Shown: one piece after another, positions 1 to 7,120 of the stretch
Layout of the letters: each line of letters starts with the position of its first letter
How positions within the stretch are numbered: the first letter of the stretch is position 1
Assembly (NCBI RefSeq): GCF_051307045.1
Contig: NZ_CP150452.1
Location: forward strand, 1,674,001 to 1,738,000
Source of the DNA: Dryocola sp031988645
GTDB lineage: Bacteria > Pseudomonadota > Gammaproteobacteria > Enterobacterales > Enterobacteriaceae
Direction of reading: 5' to 3'
Length of the DNA: 64,000 nucleotides
The notes under the pieces: generated by a model
Told to the model about the DNA's origin: nothing
Database searches by the model: none
Seen by the model: only the letters and a program-made list of their open reading frames with translations
Position numbers and translations under genes: made by a program

Positions 1-1
1 G

Positions 2-136
2 TTCAGTGAAGTGTCAGTTAATGTCAATATGCAGGCTGCGTATAAGCTCAATAGAAATATATATAAGCAAGGTCAAGAAGGGCCAGCAGGGTCCATAAAA
101 ACAGGTACAGGATTAAATGCTCGCGAATGTTATTGA
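2..136 (+). CDS. C-terminal fragment of an unidentified protein, cut by window start
   Basis: An open frame enters from the left edge and stops with TGA at 134-136, giving about 44 residues that begin FSEVSVNVNMQAAYKLNRN. I do not recognise the family. A GGGCC string lies at 80-84. If one G is an insertion, as at twelve other GGCC sites here, the frame would instead end at TAA 96-98 after GQEGQQGP. Either reading is short and partial. No promoter or RBS is visible because the start lies outside the window. Confidence 0.35.
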   Translation, partial: FSEVSVNVNMQAAYKLNRNIYKQGQEGPAGSIKTGTGLNARECY

Positions 137-173
137 TGAGAAAATGAATAAGCCGGCTCATAAACTCTCCAGT

Positions 174-207
174 AAAAAACAGGGCTTCGCGCGTCCGGCA
201 AGCCCTG
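174..207 (-). terminator. Rho-independent terminator of solA
   Basis: An inverted repeat (CAGGGCTT 180-187 with AAGCCCTG 200-207, 12-nt loop) lies just past the solA stop and is followed on the minus strand by a run of six T. Confidence 0.75.
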
Positions 208-215
208 CTCACTTA

Positions 216-1331
216 TCAGCGAAAGCGGGAAAGGGAGAAGGGAGAAAGATCGAAATCTACAGCTTTGCCCTGGGCAAACCGGCAGGCAATTTCACCCAGC
301 ACGGAGGCAAATTTAAAGCCGTGTCCGCTAAGGCCGGTGATAACCAGCGTATTGTCGTGGCCGGGCAGGGTGTCGATAATAAAATCCTCATCCGGGGAGT
401 TGTCATAGGTACAGGCTGCGCCGTGCAGGCAGACGCCCACGCCGGGCAGAAACTTACGCAAAAAGCCGAAGACCTCGCTGCCGTCGCTTGCTACTGAACC
501 AAAGGGTTTACGCTGTTCCGGCCCGCTAATCGTCTGGCCGCCGTCGTGCCTGCCGATTTTCAGCTCGTTGTCCTGCGACGGGAAACCGTAGTACTGGCTG
601 CCGTCCGGCATTTCGCCGGTAAAAGCCGGGAAGCGGTTCTCCTCGCTGTAACGGCCGTCCGCCTGGTGCCATGCGAAAATCTTGCGTACCGGCGTGACGG
701 GCAACTCCGGCAGCAGTTTAGTCACCCAGGTCCCCGCGCTTACCAGAAGCTTGTCGGCGGTGAATTCACCTTCGGCCGTTTCAACGACCGCGCCGTCATC
801 CGTATGGCGAATGGCCGTTACCGCGCAGTTGAACAGCTGGGCGCATCCGCCCTGTTTTGCCAGGCGAATATAGGTGGCGACGGCGAGCTCGCTGCGCAGG
901 ACGCCGGAGTCCGGCTCAAACAGGCCCACGTAGCCTTCGGGCACGCTGATATTCGGCCAGCGCGCCATGACGGCCGCGGCGTCTAACTTCGCAAGGGGCA
1001 AGGAGAATTTTTCCGCGCTGCTTTGTACATTAGAGATAAACGCTGAATTCTCAGGACCGAGGTTGATAACCCCGGTGCGGTGGAAGAGTTTTTCGCCGCC
1101 GATCTGCTCCAGCGCATCCCACAGCTTCTGGGCGCGCAGCACCAGCGGCACATACTTTTCCCCTTCGCCATAGGCATGACGCATCAGCCGGGTGTCGCCA
1201 TGGTGGCTGCCCTGCTGGTGGGGCGGATGGGCGCTGTCGATCATCAAAACCTTCAGGCCGGAGTGGGTGGCATAGCAGCCGGCCGCAGCCCCGACGGAAC
1301 CGCTGCCCACGATGATAAGATCATAATGCAT
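216..1331 (-). CDS. solA: N-methyl-L-tryptophan oxidase
   Basis: FAD-dependent amine oxidase of the sarcosine oxidase (MTOX) family that oxidatively demethylates N-methyl amino acids such as N-methyltryptophan, releasing formaldehyde and H2O2. The N-terminus carries the dinucleotide-binding motif GSGSVG (residues about 9-14). Near the C-terminus ACTYDNSPDEDF holds the Cys expected to bind FAD covalently. Length 371 aa, against about 372 in E. coli. The open frame extends upstream to 1394, but ATG 1331 (MHYDLIIVG) matches the family start. It sits beside bssS and dinI as in E. coli, with its own terminator downstream. The physiological role of this enzyme is poorly known. Confidence 0.95.
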   Translation of the reverse strand: MHYDLIIVGSGSVGAAAGCYATHSGLKVLMIDSAHPPHQQGSHHGDTRLMRHAYGEGEKYVPLVLRAQKLWDALEQIGGEKLFHRTGVINLGPENSAFISNVQSSAEKFSLPLAKLDAAAVMARWPNISVPEGYVGLFEPDSGVLRSELAVATYIRLAKQGGCAQLFNCAVTAIRHTDDGAVVETAEGEFTADKLLVSAGTWVTKLLPELPVTPVRKIFAWHQADGRYSEENRFPAFTGEMPDGSQYYGFPSQDNELKIGRHDGGQTISGPEQRKPFGSVASDGSEVFGFLRKFLPGVGVCLHGAACTYDNSPDEDFIIDTLPGHDNTLVITGLSGHGFKFASVLGEIACRFAQGKAVDFDLSPFSLSRFR

Positions 1332-1411
1332 GTCGCTTTTCTCAACTCCTGGAAATATCACTAGCAGAGTAATTAATTCTCCAGTAGCAGGCAATTAAAC
1401 GCGGCGTAAAA

Positions 1412-1438
1412 ATAAAAAAGGCACCTCGAGGGTGCCTT
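1412..1438 (-). terminator. Terminator of bssS
   Basis: Perfect 8-bp stem AAGGCACC (1418-1425) / GGTGCCTT (1431-1438) with a 5-nt loop. It is followed on the minus strand by a T-rich run and lies 25 nt past the bssS stop. Confidence 0.8.
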
Positions 1439-1463
1439 GGATTCTTAGCTGTAGCATCGACAA

Positions 1464-1718
1464 TCAATGCTTACGATGATCGTTTACCTGGTATTCACTG
1501 GATTCAATTTTTGCGATGCCGGCCTCTAAAATAGAAATAAACTGCCGGGCAACATCCGTGGTTAACCATAACGTCTGACCGATCTCTGTTTCATCAACCT
1601 TCTGTTTATTTGACGTCAGGTAGTGCAGGCGCAGCATCAGCGCATCGTAGCTGTCTACGGTGCTGATGTCCCATCCGACAAGGGGATGGGTCTGAATTAC
1701 ATCACTATTTTTTTCCAT
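1464..1718 (-). CDS. bssS: Biofilm formation regulator BssS
   Basis: Small cytoplasmic protein of 84 aa (YceP/BssS family) linked in E. coli to biofilm formation and indole/AI-2 responsive regulation; its biochemical activity is unknown. The sequence is close to the E. coli protein throughout, including the THPLVGWDISTVDSYDALML block and the LTTDVARQFISILEAGI helix. Two ATG codons are adjacent (1721 and 1718). The second is better spaced from AAGGGG and gives the family length of 84. Monocistronic, with a terminator directly downstream and about 300 bp of upstream non-coding sequence. Confidence 0.95.
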   Translation of the reverse strand: MEKNSDVIQTHPLVGWDISTVDSYDALMLRLHYLTSNKQKVDETEIGQTLWLTTDVARQFISILEAGIAKIESSEYQVNDHRKH

Positions 1719-2021
1719 CATAACCCCTTATGTGCGTGTGTTTAAGACAACGGCTGGCGAGGTTCAATGCTTGTTAAATGTGAAGCCAGTTAAGTATATC
1801 AATGATTAAGCTATTTCGCGGAGGAAATAAATACCCTGCAACACTTTTTTCATCTGCATGAGCTTAATTGAACAATAAAACGGCAGCTGATTCGAATAAT
1901 TACGTCAAATCGCGATAGCAATCAGAATAGTGCCTTAAAAATAAACGCGCAGGGGCAGGAGAAATGAAAAAAACCGGATGGCGACACCCGGCAAAAAAGA
2001 ACTACGAGGGATAATTTTTAT
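1719..2021. other. Intergenic region bssS–dinI
   Basis: About 300 bp, AT-rich near bssS, presumably holding the bssS promoter and leader. The only structured element I can support is the dinI terminator at its right end. A 16-codon frame at 1965-2015 (+) has a good RBS (AGGAGAA) but overlaps that terminator, so I do not call it a gene. Confidence 0.5.
1967..1991 (-). terminator. Terminator of dinI
   Basis: Stem CCGGATG (1974-1980) / CACCCGG (1985-1991) with one mismatch and a GCGA loop. It is followed on the minus strand by seven T and lies about 30 nt past the dinI stop. Confidence 0.65.
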
Positions 2022-2268
2022 TTAATCTGCGGAAAACCAGTCATCGGCGCTCTCCCAGGTTTCCTGGAGAATTTCGCTGATGCGGTCTTTATCTTCTTTG
2101 GGCCCCGCCCAAAACGGAAAGGTTGTTGCCCGCGGCATAGCGCACCTGGACATGGCTGTTGGTTTCCGGGAAATGCTGGGTAATACGGCGAGTTAATTCC
2201 TGAGCCAGAGCGTCAACGGCGCCCGGCGGTAACTGCGTGGTTTTAGCAATGGTCACTTCAATACGCAT
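2022..2268 (-). CDS. dinI: DNA damage-inducible protein I, interrupted by a 1-nt insertion
   Basis: DinI binds RecA filaments and tunes the SOS response and UmuD cleavage. The start (MRIEVTIAKT) and end (ILQETWESADDWFSAD) match E. coli DinI, but the frame is broken near codon 54. The plus strand reads GGGCCCC at 2100-2106 where one C fewer restores an 81-aa protein of normal length (NNLSVLGGPKEDKDRI across the junction). As given, translation ends at about 59 residues. The extra base is one of twelve at GGCC sites in this window, so sequence error is likely. A near-ideal LexA box lies 22 bp upstream of the ATG. Confidence 0.9.
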
Positions 2269-2289
2269 AACAACCCCCTGTACAATATA

Positions 2290-2305
2290 CTGTTTATTTA
2301 TACAG
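2290..2305 (-). promoter_or_regulatory. LexA (SOS) box of dinI
   Basis: The sequence CTGTTTATTTATACAG fits the LexA operator CTGT-N8-ACAG with an AT-rich spacer. It lies immediately upstream of dinI, a gene known to be under LexA control. Confidence 0.9.
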
Positions 2306-2342
2306 TCTTAACGTGCATCCTGCAACAGGGGGCGTGAAATAT

Positions 2343-3389
2343 TTATGCTTTTACCGACCAGGCAACCTGTTCGCCGGCAAGGAACGGCACGATACAGTCG
2401 TCGCTGGTGGCGATGGTTTCGGGGATCAGCACCGGCTCGCGCACCAGTTCGATAGTCTCCTCGTTCACCGGCAGACCATAGAAACGCGGGCCGTTGAGGG
2501 AGGCGAAGGCTTCGAAATGCTCGAACGCGTTCAGCTCTTCAAAGACGGTCGCATACGCGCCCAGGGCTGAAGGGGCATTGAAGCAGCCTGCGCAACCGCA
2601 GCTCGCCTCTTTACGATGGCGCGCGTGAGGCGCGGAGTCGGTGCCCAGGAAGACGCGCTCACAGCCGCTCGCCACCAGCGCGCGTAAGGCTTGCTGGTGA
2701 ACGCTGCGTTTCAGGATCGGCAGGCAGTACAGGTGCGGGCGCACGCCGCCAACCAGCATATGGTTGCGGTTGAACATCAGATGCTGCGGGGTAATGGTCG
2801 CGCCCAGCAGAGCATTGCCTTCCTGCACGTACTGCGCCGCGTCTTTGGTGGTGATATGTTCGAATACCACCTTCAGGCCCGGCAGCTGCCGGCGCAGCGG
2901 CTCCATGACGGTTTCAATAAAGCGCGCTTCACGGTCAAAAATATCGATTTCAGCCTGCGTGACCTCGCCGTGGATCAGCAGCGGCATGCCAATTTTCTGC
3001 ATCCGCTCAAGGACAGGCATAATCGCCGCGGTGCTGGTCACGCCGTGGCTGGAGTTGGTGGTGGCATTCGCCGGATAGAGCTTGGCGGCGGTAAACACGC
3101 CTTCGTTGAAGCCGCGCTCAACTTCGTTCGCGTCCAGCGAATCCGTCAGATAGCAGGTCATCAGGGGGTCGAAGTTATGGCCCTGCGGCACCGCGTCCAG
3201 AATGCGCTGGCGATACGCGATAGCGGCTTCCACGGTGGTAATCGGCGGCACCAGGTTAGGCATCACAATCGCGCGGCCATAGGTTCCAGAGGTCGCGGGC
3301 ACCACGGTTTTCAACATCTCTCCATCACGAAGATGAACGTGCCAGTCGTCTGGGCGGCGGATTTTTAATACCTGAGGTAATAGGGTCAT
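2343..3389 (-). CDS. pyrC: Dihydroorotase
   Basis: Zinc metalloenzyme of the amidohydrolase superfamily that cyclises N-carbamoyl-L-aspartate to L-dihydroorotate in pyrimidine synthesis. 348 aa, the E. coli length. The metal-binding HVHLRDG motif is at residues about 17-23. AAKLYPANAT supplies the carboxylated lysine, and the metal-binding HGE and FEHITT blocks follow, with the catalytic aspartate in FLGTDSAPH. The Cys-rich loop SCGCAGCFNAP is typical of class II dihydroorotases. The leader carries a hairpin that can hide the Shine-Dalgarno sequence and a probable PurR site (separate entries). Confidence 0.97.
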   Translation of the reverse strand: MTLLPQVLKIRRPDDWHVHLRDGEMLKTVVPATSGTYGRAIVMPNLVPPITTVEAAIAYRQRILDAVPQGHNFDPLMTCYLTDSLDANEVERGFNEGVFTAAKLYPANATTNSSHGVTSTAAIMPVLERMQKIGMPLLIHGEVTQAEIDIFDREARFIETVMEPLRRQLPGLKVVFEHITTKDAAQYVQEGNALLGATITPQHLMFNRNHMLVGGVRPHLYCLPILKRSVHQQALRALVASGCERVFLGTDSAPHARHRKEASCGCAGCFNAPSALGAYATVFEELNAFEHFEAFASLNGPRFYGLPVNEETIELVREPVLIPETIATSDDCIVPFLAGEQVAWSVKA

Positions 3390-3393
3390 GAAA

Positions 3394-3449
3394 GTGCTCC
3401 GGCTGGAAGGGAAAATCAGTCAACTTTGGGCTGGTTTTATGCCGGGCAC
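3394..3449 (-). promoter_or_regulatory. pyrC leader hairpin for pyrimidine-dependent translational control
   Basis: On the minus strand GTGCCCGGC (3449-3441) can pair with GCCGGAGCAC (3403-3394), leaving one bulged base and a 37-nt loop. The right arm contains the GGAG ribosome-binding site, 5 nt before the pyrC ATG. In E. coli pyrC the same arrangement gives pyrimidine control: high CTP shifts the transcription start to a longer RNA that forms the hairpin and blocks translation. The start-site choice here is inferred from that precedent. Confidence 0.8.
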
Positions 3450-3458
3450 TAAGGATAG

Positions 3459-3474
3459 GCGTAATCGTTTTCGT
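3459..3474 (-). promoter_or_regulatory. Probable PurR operator of pyrC
   Basis: Minus strand ACGAAAACGATTACGC matches the PurR consensus ACGCAAACGTTTGCGT at 12 of 16 positions, with the central CG conserved. It sits upstream of the pyrC start site, as expected for a gene of the PurR regulon. Confidence 0.6.
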
Positions 3475-3510
3475 TTGCACGCCTTTGTTGCGGCTTTTGC
3501 CAGGAAGAGC

Positions 3511-3540
3511 GTTCAGGGCATGAAGGCCCTTGCCCTGAAC
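3511..3540 (-). terminator. Inverted repeat downstream of yceB
   Basis: Perfect 10-bp stem GTTCAGGGCA / TGCCCTGAAC with a 10-nt loop, just past the yceB stop. There is no clear T-run, so it may be a 3' stabilising hairpin or a weak terminator. Confidence 0.45.
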
Positions 3541-3548
3541 GGCGTCAA

Positions 3549-4109
3549 TTAGTTGATAAAGGGAATAACGATTTCGCCGGGCTTCACTTCCAGACCCTTC
3601 GCGTACTTCTTCGCCATCGCTTCGCCAGAATTTCTGTCCTCGCTCAGGATATAAGCGGGCTGCTGGTTGAAGTAGCTGCGCAGCGACTGGTTCAGATAGG
3701 GAATGATGGTCTGCAAAAGGGTCTGCATTTTTTCCGGCTCGACGGTGGCATCGACCACCTCCATCTCCTGCAGATAGATGGCGCCTTTTTCTTTGTTAAA
3801 GGCGGGCAGGGCTTTGAGCTTAAGTTTGATGTTCGCTTTCTGATTGCCGAACAGGGAGGTCATGTCCAGCTTCGCATCGCCGGTCAGCGTCACTTTGTTC
3901 GCCTCTTCGCGGCCGATTTGCGAATTGAGATTGGTCAGCACGATATGCGCATCGGCAACGCCCGGCAGGCCGATATTTTTAGAGAAGTTATTATGCCTGG
4001 CCAGCGCCTGGTTAATTTCCTGTTCGCTGACGGTGTACTGGGTAAGCTGATTGCAGCCGACGACTAATCCGCTCAGTACCAGCGCGGCCGCAAAAATAAT
4101 TTTCTTCAT
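3549..4109 (-). CDS. yceB: Lipoprotein YceB (DUF1439)
   Basis: Predicted lipoprotein of 186 aa. A signal peptide (MKKIIFAAALVLSG) runs into the lipobox LVVGC, which predicts acylation at Cys19. The rest resembles E. coli YceB (QLTQYTVSEQEINQALARHNNFS), a tubular lipid-binding (DUF1439) fold of unknown function. I chose ATG 4109 over the upstream 4124 because GAGG lies just before it and the signal peptide then starts correctly. It follows pyrC in opposite context to the inserted regulator at 4261. Confidence 0.93.
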   Translation of the reverse strand: MKKIIFAAALVLSGLVVGCNQLTQYTVSEQEINQALARHNNFSKNIGLPGVADAHIVLTNLNSQIGREEANKVTLTGDAKLDMTSLFGNQKANIKLKLKALPAFNKEKGAIYLQEMEVVDATVEPEKMQTLLQTIIPYLNQSLRSYFNQQPAYILSEDRNSGEAMAKKYAKGLEVKPGEIVIPFIN

Positions 4110-4260
4110 GGAGTTCCTCAACATCCTGCTTTGGCGTCAAATCGTGACACAAAGCAGCATGACGCACCAGCGCAAGCCGTGCTACAGGAAAAGGCTGAAA
4201 CCGCGGCGTTCTCCGGGCGGTCCTTCTTGACTTATTTTGCCTTTTTTGTATTTTAAGGAC

Positions 4261-5241
4261 ATGCATACCTTTCTGATTATTGTCCCCGACGGGGGCATGT
4301 TATTCGAGCCTACGGGCATCGCCGATATTCTTACGCAGGCAAATCGTCTGCGGCAGAAGGACTCCCTTACGCCGCTCTATCAGGTGACGATCGCCACTAC
4401 CCAGCGGCACCGCGTGGTCCACGGCGGGTCGGGTTTAAACCTGCTGGCCGACTATCGGCTGGCAGAGCTGGATCCCAGCCTGCCGCGCGATACGGTTATG
4501 ATCACCGGCAGGGGAAACAACGTGGAAGAAAGGGAGGCGGTGGTGGAGTGGATGCGCCGGGCGGCTCCAAACATCCGTCGTATCGTCTCCGTCTGCGGCG
4601 GCGCTTTGCTGCTGGCCGCAGCGGGCCTGCTTGACGGGCACCGCGCCACCACCCACTGGCGTTTGCTTGAAGAGCTGCAGGAAGCGTTTCCCCGGGTCAG
4701 CGTTGAGAAAGGGCCTATCTATATTCAGGATGGCCATATCTGGACCTCGGCGGGCGTCAGCTCGGGTTTCGATCTCACGCTGGCACTGGTTGAGGACGAC
4801 CACGGCTTTACCGTAGCCCGCGAGGTGGCGCAGGATTTGGTGATGTTTCTGCGCAGGCCCGGCGGGCAGTCGCAGTTCAGCCGTTTTCTGCTTACCCAGG
4901 CCAGCACTCCCGGACCGATTCGCGATCTGCAATGCTGGATCCTTGAAAATCTCTCCGGCGATCTGTCGGTCGAGGCGTTGGCCGGGCGCGTGGCCATGAG
5001 TCCGCGTAACTTCACACGAGTTTTTACTCGCGAAACCGGCGTCAGCCCGGCCAGATATGTCGAAGAGGTTCGCCTGAACGCCGCCCGCCAGCACCTTGAG
5101 CAAAGCTCCGACAAGCTTGAGCATATCGCGGCGGTTACCGGCTTTGGCAACGGCCTTAATCTGCGTCGCGTTTTTGAGCGCAACCTCCAGCTCACCCCCT
5201 CCGATTACCGGGAACGTTTTGCTGCACGCAATATGGCGTAA
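4261..5241 (+). CDS. GlxA-family AraC-type transcriptional regulator
   Basis: 326 aa with two parts. Residues about 1-190 form a DJ-1/PfpI-like domain (MHTFLIIVPDGGMLFEPTGI, nucleophile-elbow region RRIVSVCGGALLLAAAGLLDG with Cys). Residues about 215-320 form an AraC-type double helix-turn-helix (LSVEALAGRVAMSPRNFTRVF; HIAAVTGFGNGLNLRRVF). Such proteins normally sense a small metabolite and activate adjacent genes. ATG 4261 follows AAGGAC; the frame extends upstream to 4237 without a better RBS. It lies 77 bp before a co-directional GAPDH gene. Both genes are absent between yceB and grxB in E. coli K-12. The ligand is unknown. Confidence 0.85.
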   Translation: MHTFLIIVPDGGMLFEPTGIADILTQANRLRQKDSLTPLYQVTIATTQRHRVVHGGSGLNLLADYRLAELDPSLPRDTVMITGRGNNVEEREAVVEWMRRAAPNIRRIVSVCGGALLLAAAGLLDGHRATTHWRLLEELQEAFPRVSVEKGPIYIQDGHIWTSAGVSSGFDLTLALVEDDHGFTVAREVAQDLVMFLRRPGGQSQFSRFLLTQASTPGPIRDLQCWILENLSGDLSVEALAGRVAMSPRNFTRVFTRETGVSPARYVEEVRLNAARQHLEQSSDKLEHIAAVTGFGNGLNLRRVFERNLQLTPSDYRERFAARNMA

Positions 5242-5318
5242 ATTGATCCTTTATCGTCGTTTACGCCATCAAACCTTCGCCTTACTCTGACTGCAGACAA
5301 CTCAACAAGGAGTAAATC

Positions 5319-6329
5319 ATGGTCAAAGTAGGCATTAACGGGTTTGGCAGAATCGGCAGAAACGTGCTGCGCGCCGCATTGGGCCGTAACGATTTCCAGG
5401 TTGTGGCTATCAACGATCTCACCGACAGCAAAACGCTCGCGCATCTGCTGAAATACGACTCCCTGCAGGGGACGCTGGCCGCAAGCGTTGAGGCGTCCGA
5501 AGGCCAGCTGCTGCTTGACGGCCAGGCCATTCGGGTCTTCAGCGAAAGGGATCCGGGCGCGATTCCCTGGAGCAGCGTCGGCGTTGAGCTGGTCATCGAG
5601 GCCACCGGGTTCTTCACGGATAAAGCCAAAGCGCAAGCGCATATTACCCAGGGCGGCGCGAAACGCGTGATTCTCTCGGCTCCCGGTAAAAATGATGACA
5701 TCACGGTGGTGATGGGCGTCAATCACGAGCAGTACGATCCGGCTTTACATAAAGTTGTCAGCAACGGCAGCTGCACCACCAACGGCCTGGCGCCGGCGGC
5801 GCAGGTGCTGCATCAGAGTTTCGGCATCGAGCACGGCCTGATGAACACCACTCACGCCTATACCAACAGCCAGGCGCTGCATGACCAGCCGGAAAAAGAT
5901 CTGCGCGGCGCACGCGCAGCCGCGCTCTCTATCGTGCCTTATTCCAGCGGCGCCGCTAAAGCGCTGGGGAAAGTTATTCCCGAACTGGAAGGGCGCCTGA
6001 CCGGTTATTCCCTGCGCGTCCCGGTGCCGGTGGTGTCGATAGTCGATCTGACCGTCACCTTAAAGCGCGAGGTAACGGCGGATGAGGTGAACGCCGCTTT
6101 CCGTAAAGCGTCGGAATCCGGCCCGCTGAAGGGCATTCTGGGCTACAGCGAAGAGCCGCTGGTGTCGAGCGATTATCAGGGCGATGCGCGCTCATCTATT
6201 ATCGACGGGCTTTCCACGCTGGTCATCGGAGGCAACCTGGTGAAGATCCTCGCCTGGTATGACAACGAATGGGCCTTCTCAAACCGTCTGGTTGACCTGG
6301 CGGTTCTGATGGATCAGAAAGGCCTGTAG
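5319..6329 (+). CDS. Type I glyceraldehyde-3-phosphate dehydrogenase (accessory copy)
   Basis: NAD-dependent phosphorylating GAPDH of 336 aa. The Rossmann motif INGFGRIGR is at residues 5-13. NDLTD follows the second strand, as in NAD-preferring enzymes. The active-site block SNGSCTTN carries the catalytic Cys, with the partner His in THAYTNSQ. The C-terminal WYDNEWAFSNRL signature is complete. It is not at the gapA position of E. coli, so it is probably a second paralogue with a special role, perhaps controlled by the GlxA-like regulator just upstream. RBS AAGGAG. A strong terminator follows. Confidence 0.9.
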   Translation: MVKVGINGFGRIGRNVLRAALGRNDFQVVAINDLTDSKTLAHLLKYDSLQGTLAASVEASEGQLLLDGQAIRVFSERDPGAIPWSSVGVELVIEATGFFTDKAKAQAHITQGGAKRVILSAPGKNDDITVVMGVNHEQYDPALHKVVSNGSCTTNGLAPAAQVLHQSFGIEHGLMNTTHAYTNSQALHDQPEKDLRGARAAALSIVPYSSGAAKALGKVIPELEGRLTGYSLRVPVPVVSIVDLTVTLKREVTADEVNAAFRKASESGPLKGILGYSEEPLVSSDYQGDARSSIIDGLSTLVIGGNLVKILAWYDNEWAFSNRLVDLAVLMDQKGL

Positions 6330-6346
6330 CCAGCCGTAAGTCATAA

Positions 6347-6382
6347 AACGGTCAGCCTGTTTGGGCTGACCGTTGGTTTTAT
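6347..6382. terminator. Terminator between gap paralogue and grxB
   Basis: Perfect 11-bp stem AACGGTCAGCC (6347-6357) / GGCTGACCGTT (6364-6374) with a 6-nt loop. GGTTTT follows on the plus strand and A-rich sequence lies on the other side, so it can serve both convergent genes. Confidence 0.75.
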
Positions 6383-6397
6383 AAATACCGCAATAAA

Positions 6398-7045
6398 TTA
6401 AATGGCGATGGAGGAGAGCAGGTTGACCTGCGTTTGTTTCGCCATATTGTCACGATAGTCCCTGACCCTGCTTGGGTACTCAATGCCGGCCACCAGCGTC
6501 AGGTTACGCAGCAGCGGGAACAGCTGAATATCGTCTTCAGACAGCTCGCCGTTGACGGCATTTGGCTGCACGATGAGCTTATCGAGCTTGCGTAAATCAT
6601 CGCTTATTTTCTTAATAAGTCCGGGCGAGTGCGCAAGATGCTCCTCGAACGAGCCGATCATCGCCTCTTTCTTTTTGGTGAAATAGGCGCGCGCTTCGGG
6701 GGTTTCAAACTCATCGAAAGGCGCTTTTGCGATGCGCGGCAGCAGCAGGTGCTGCACGTAGGTGTTTACCTGACGCAGCCATTCGCCGATGGCCGCGTTG
6801 GTTGGGCCGGTCAGCAGCGGTTTGCCATCAAGCTTGTCGATATAGTGCACGATATCCATGCTTTCCGGCAGGTAACGGCTATCGTCTTTTTGCAGAATCG
6901 GCGCCACTTTCTTGCCGACCATTTTCGTCGGCGTGGCTTCGTCGTCGTTTGCCAGCACGTTAAGCTCAACGGGGATATTCTTCAGCCCAAAAATCATGCG
7001 CGCCTTCACGCAGAACGGGCAGTGCTCGTAAATATATAATTTCAC
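6398..7045 (-). CDS. grxB: Glutaredoxin 2
   Basis: GST-like glutaredoxin that reduces protein and mixed disulfides with glutathione. The GTG start at 7045 gives 215 aa, the E. coli length, and lies 5 nt past GGAGG; an in-frame ATG at 7057 would add four residues. The N-terminal thioredoxin fold has the active site CPFC (E. coli has CPYC), then KMVGKKVAPILQ with the cis-Pro and the ESMDIV loop. An all-helical C-terminal domain follows, with NAVNGELSEDDIQLFPLLR. Divergent from nothing; it is convergent with the GAPDH gene. Confidence 0.94.
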   Translation of the reverse strand: MKLYIYEHCPFCVKARMIFGLKNIPVELNVLANDDEATPTKMVGKKVAPILQKDDSRYLPESMDIVHYIDKLDGKPLLTGPTNAAIGEWLRQVNTYVQHLLLPRIAKAPFDEFETPEARAYFTKKKEAMIGSFEEHLAHSPGLIKKISDDLRKLDKLIVQPNAVNGELSEDDIQLFPLLRNLTLVAGIEYPSRVRDYRDNMAKQTQVNLLSSIAI

Positions 7046-7120
7046 GTTCTCCTCCATTTACCAGTGGCGGACTAAATCCGTTAACCATTCAGTATGGAAG
7101 AGAACGCCTGAGCCCGCAAA

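Noticed and set aside
117..497. 126-codon plus-strand frame across solA
   Set aside because: It lies antisense to a clear solA gene and has no family resemblance.
1965..2015. 16-codon plus-strand gene with a good RBS (MKKTGWRHPAKK...)
   Set aside because: It coincides with the dinI terminator hairpin and A-run, which explain the sequence. No conservation evidence is available.
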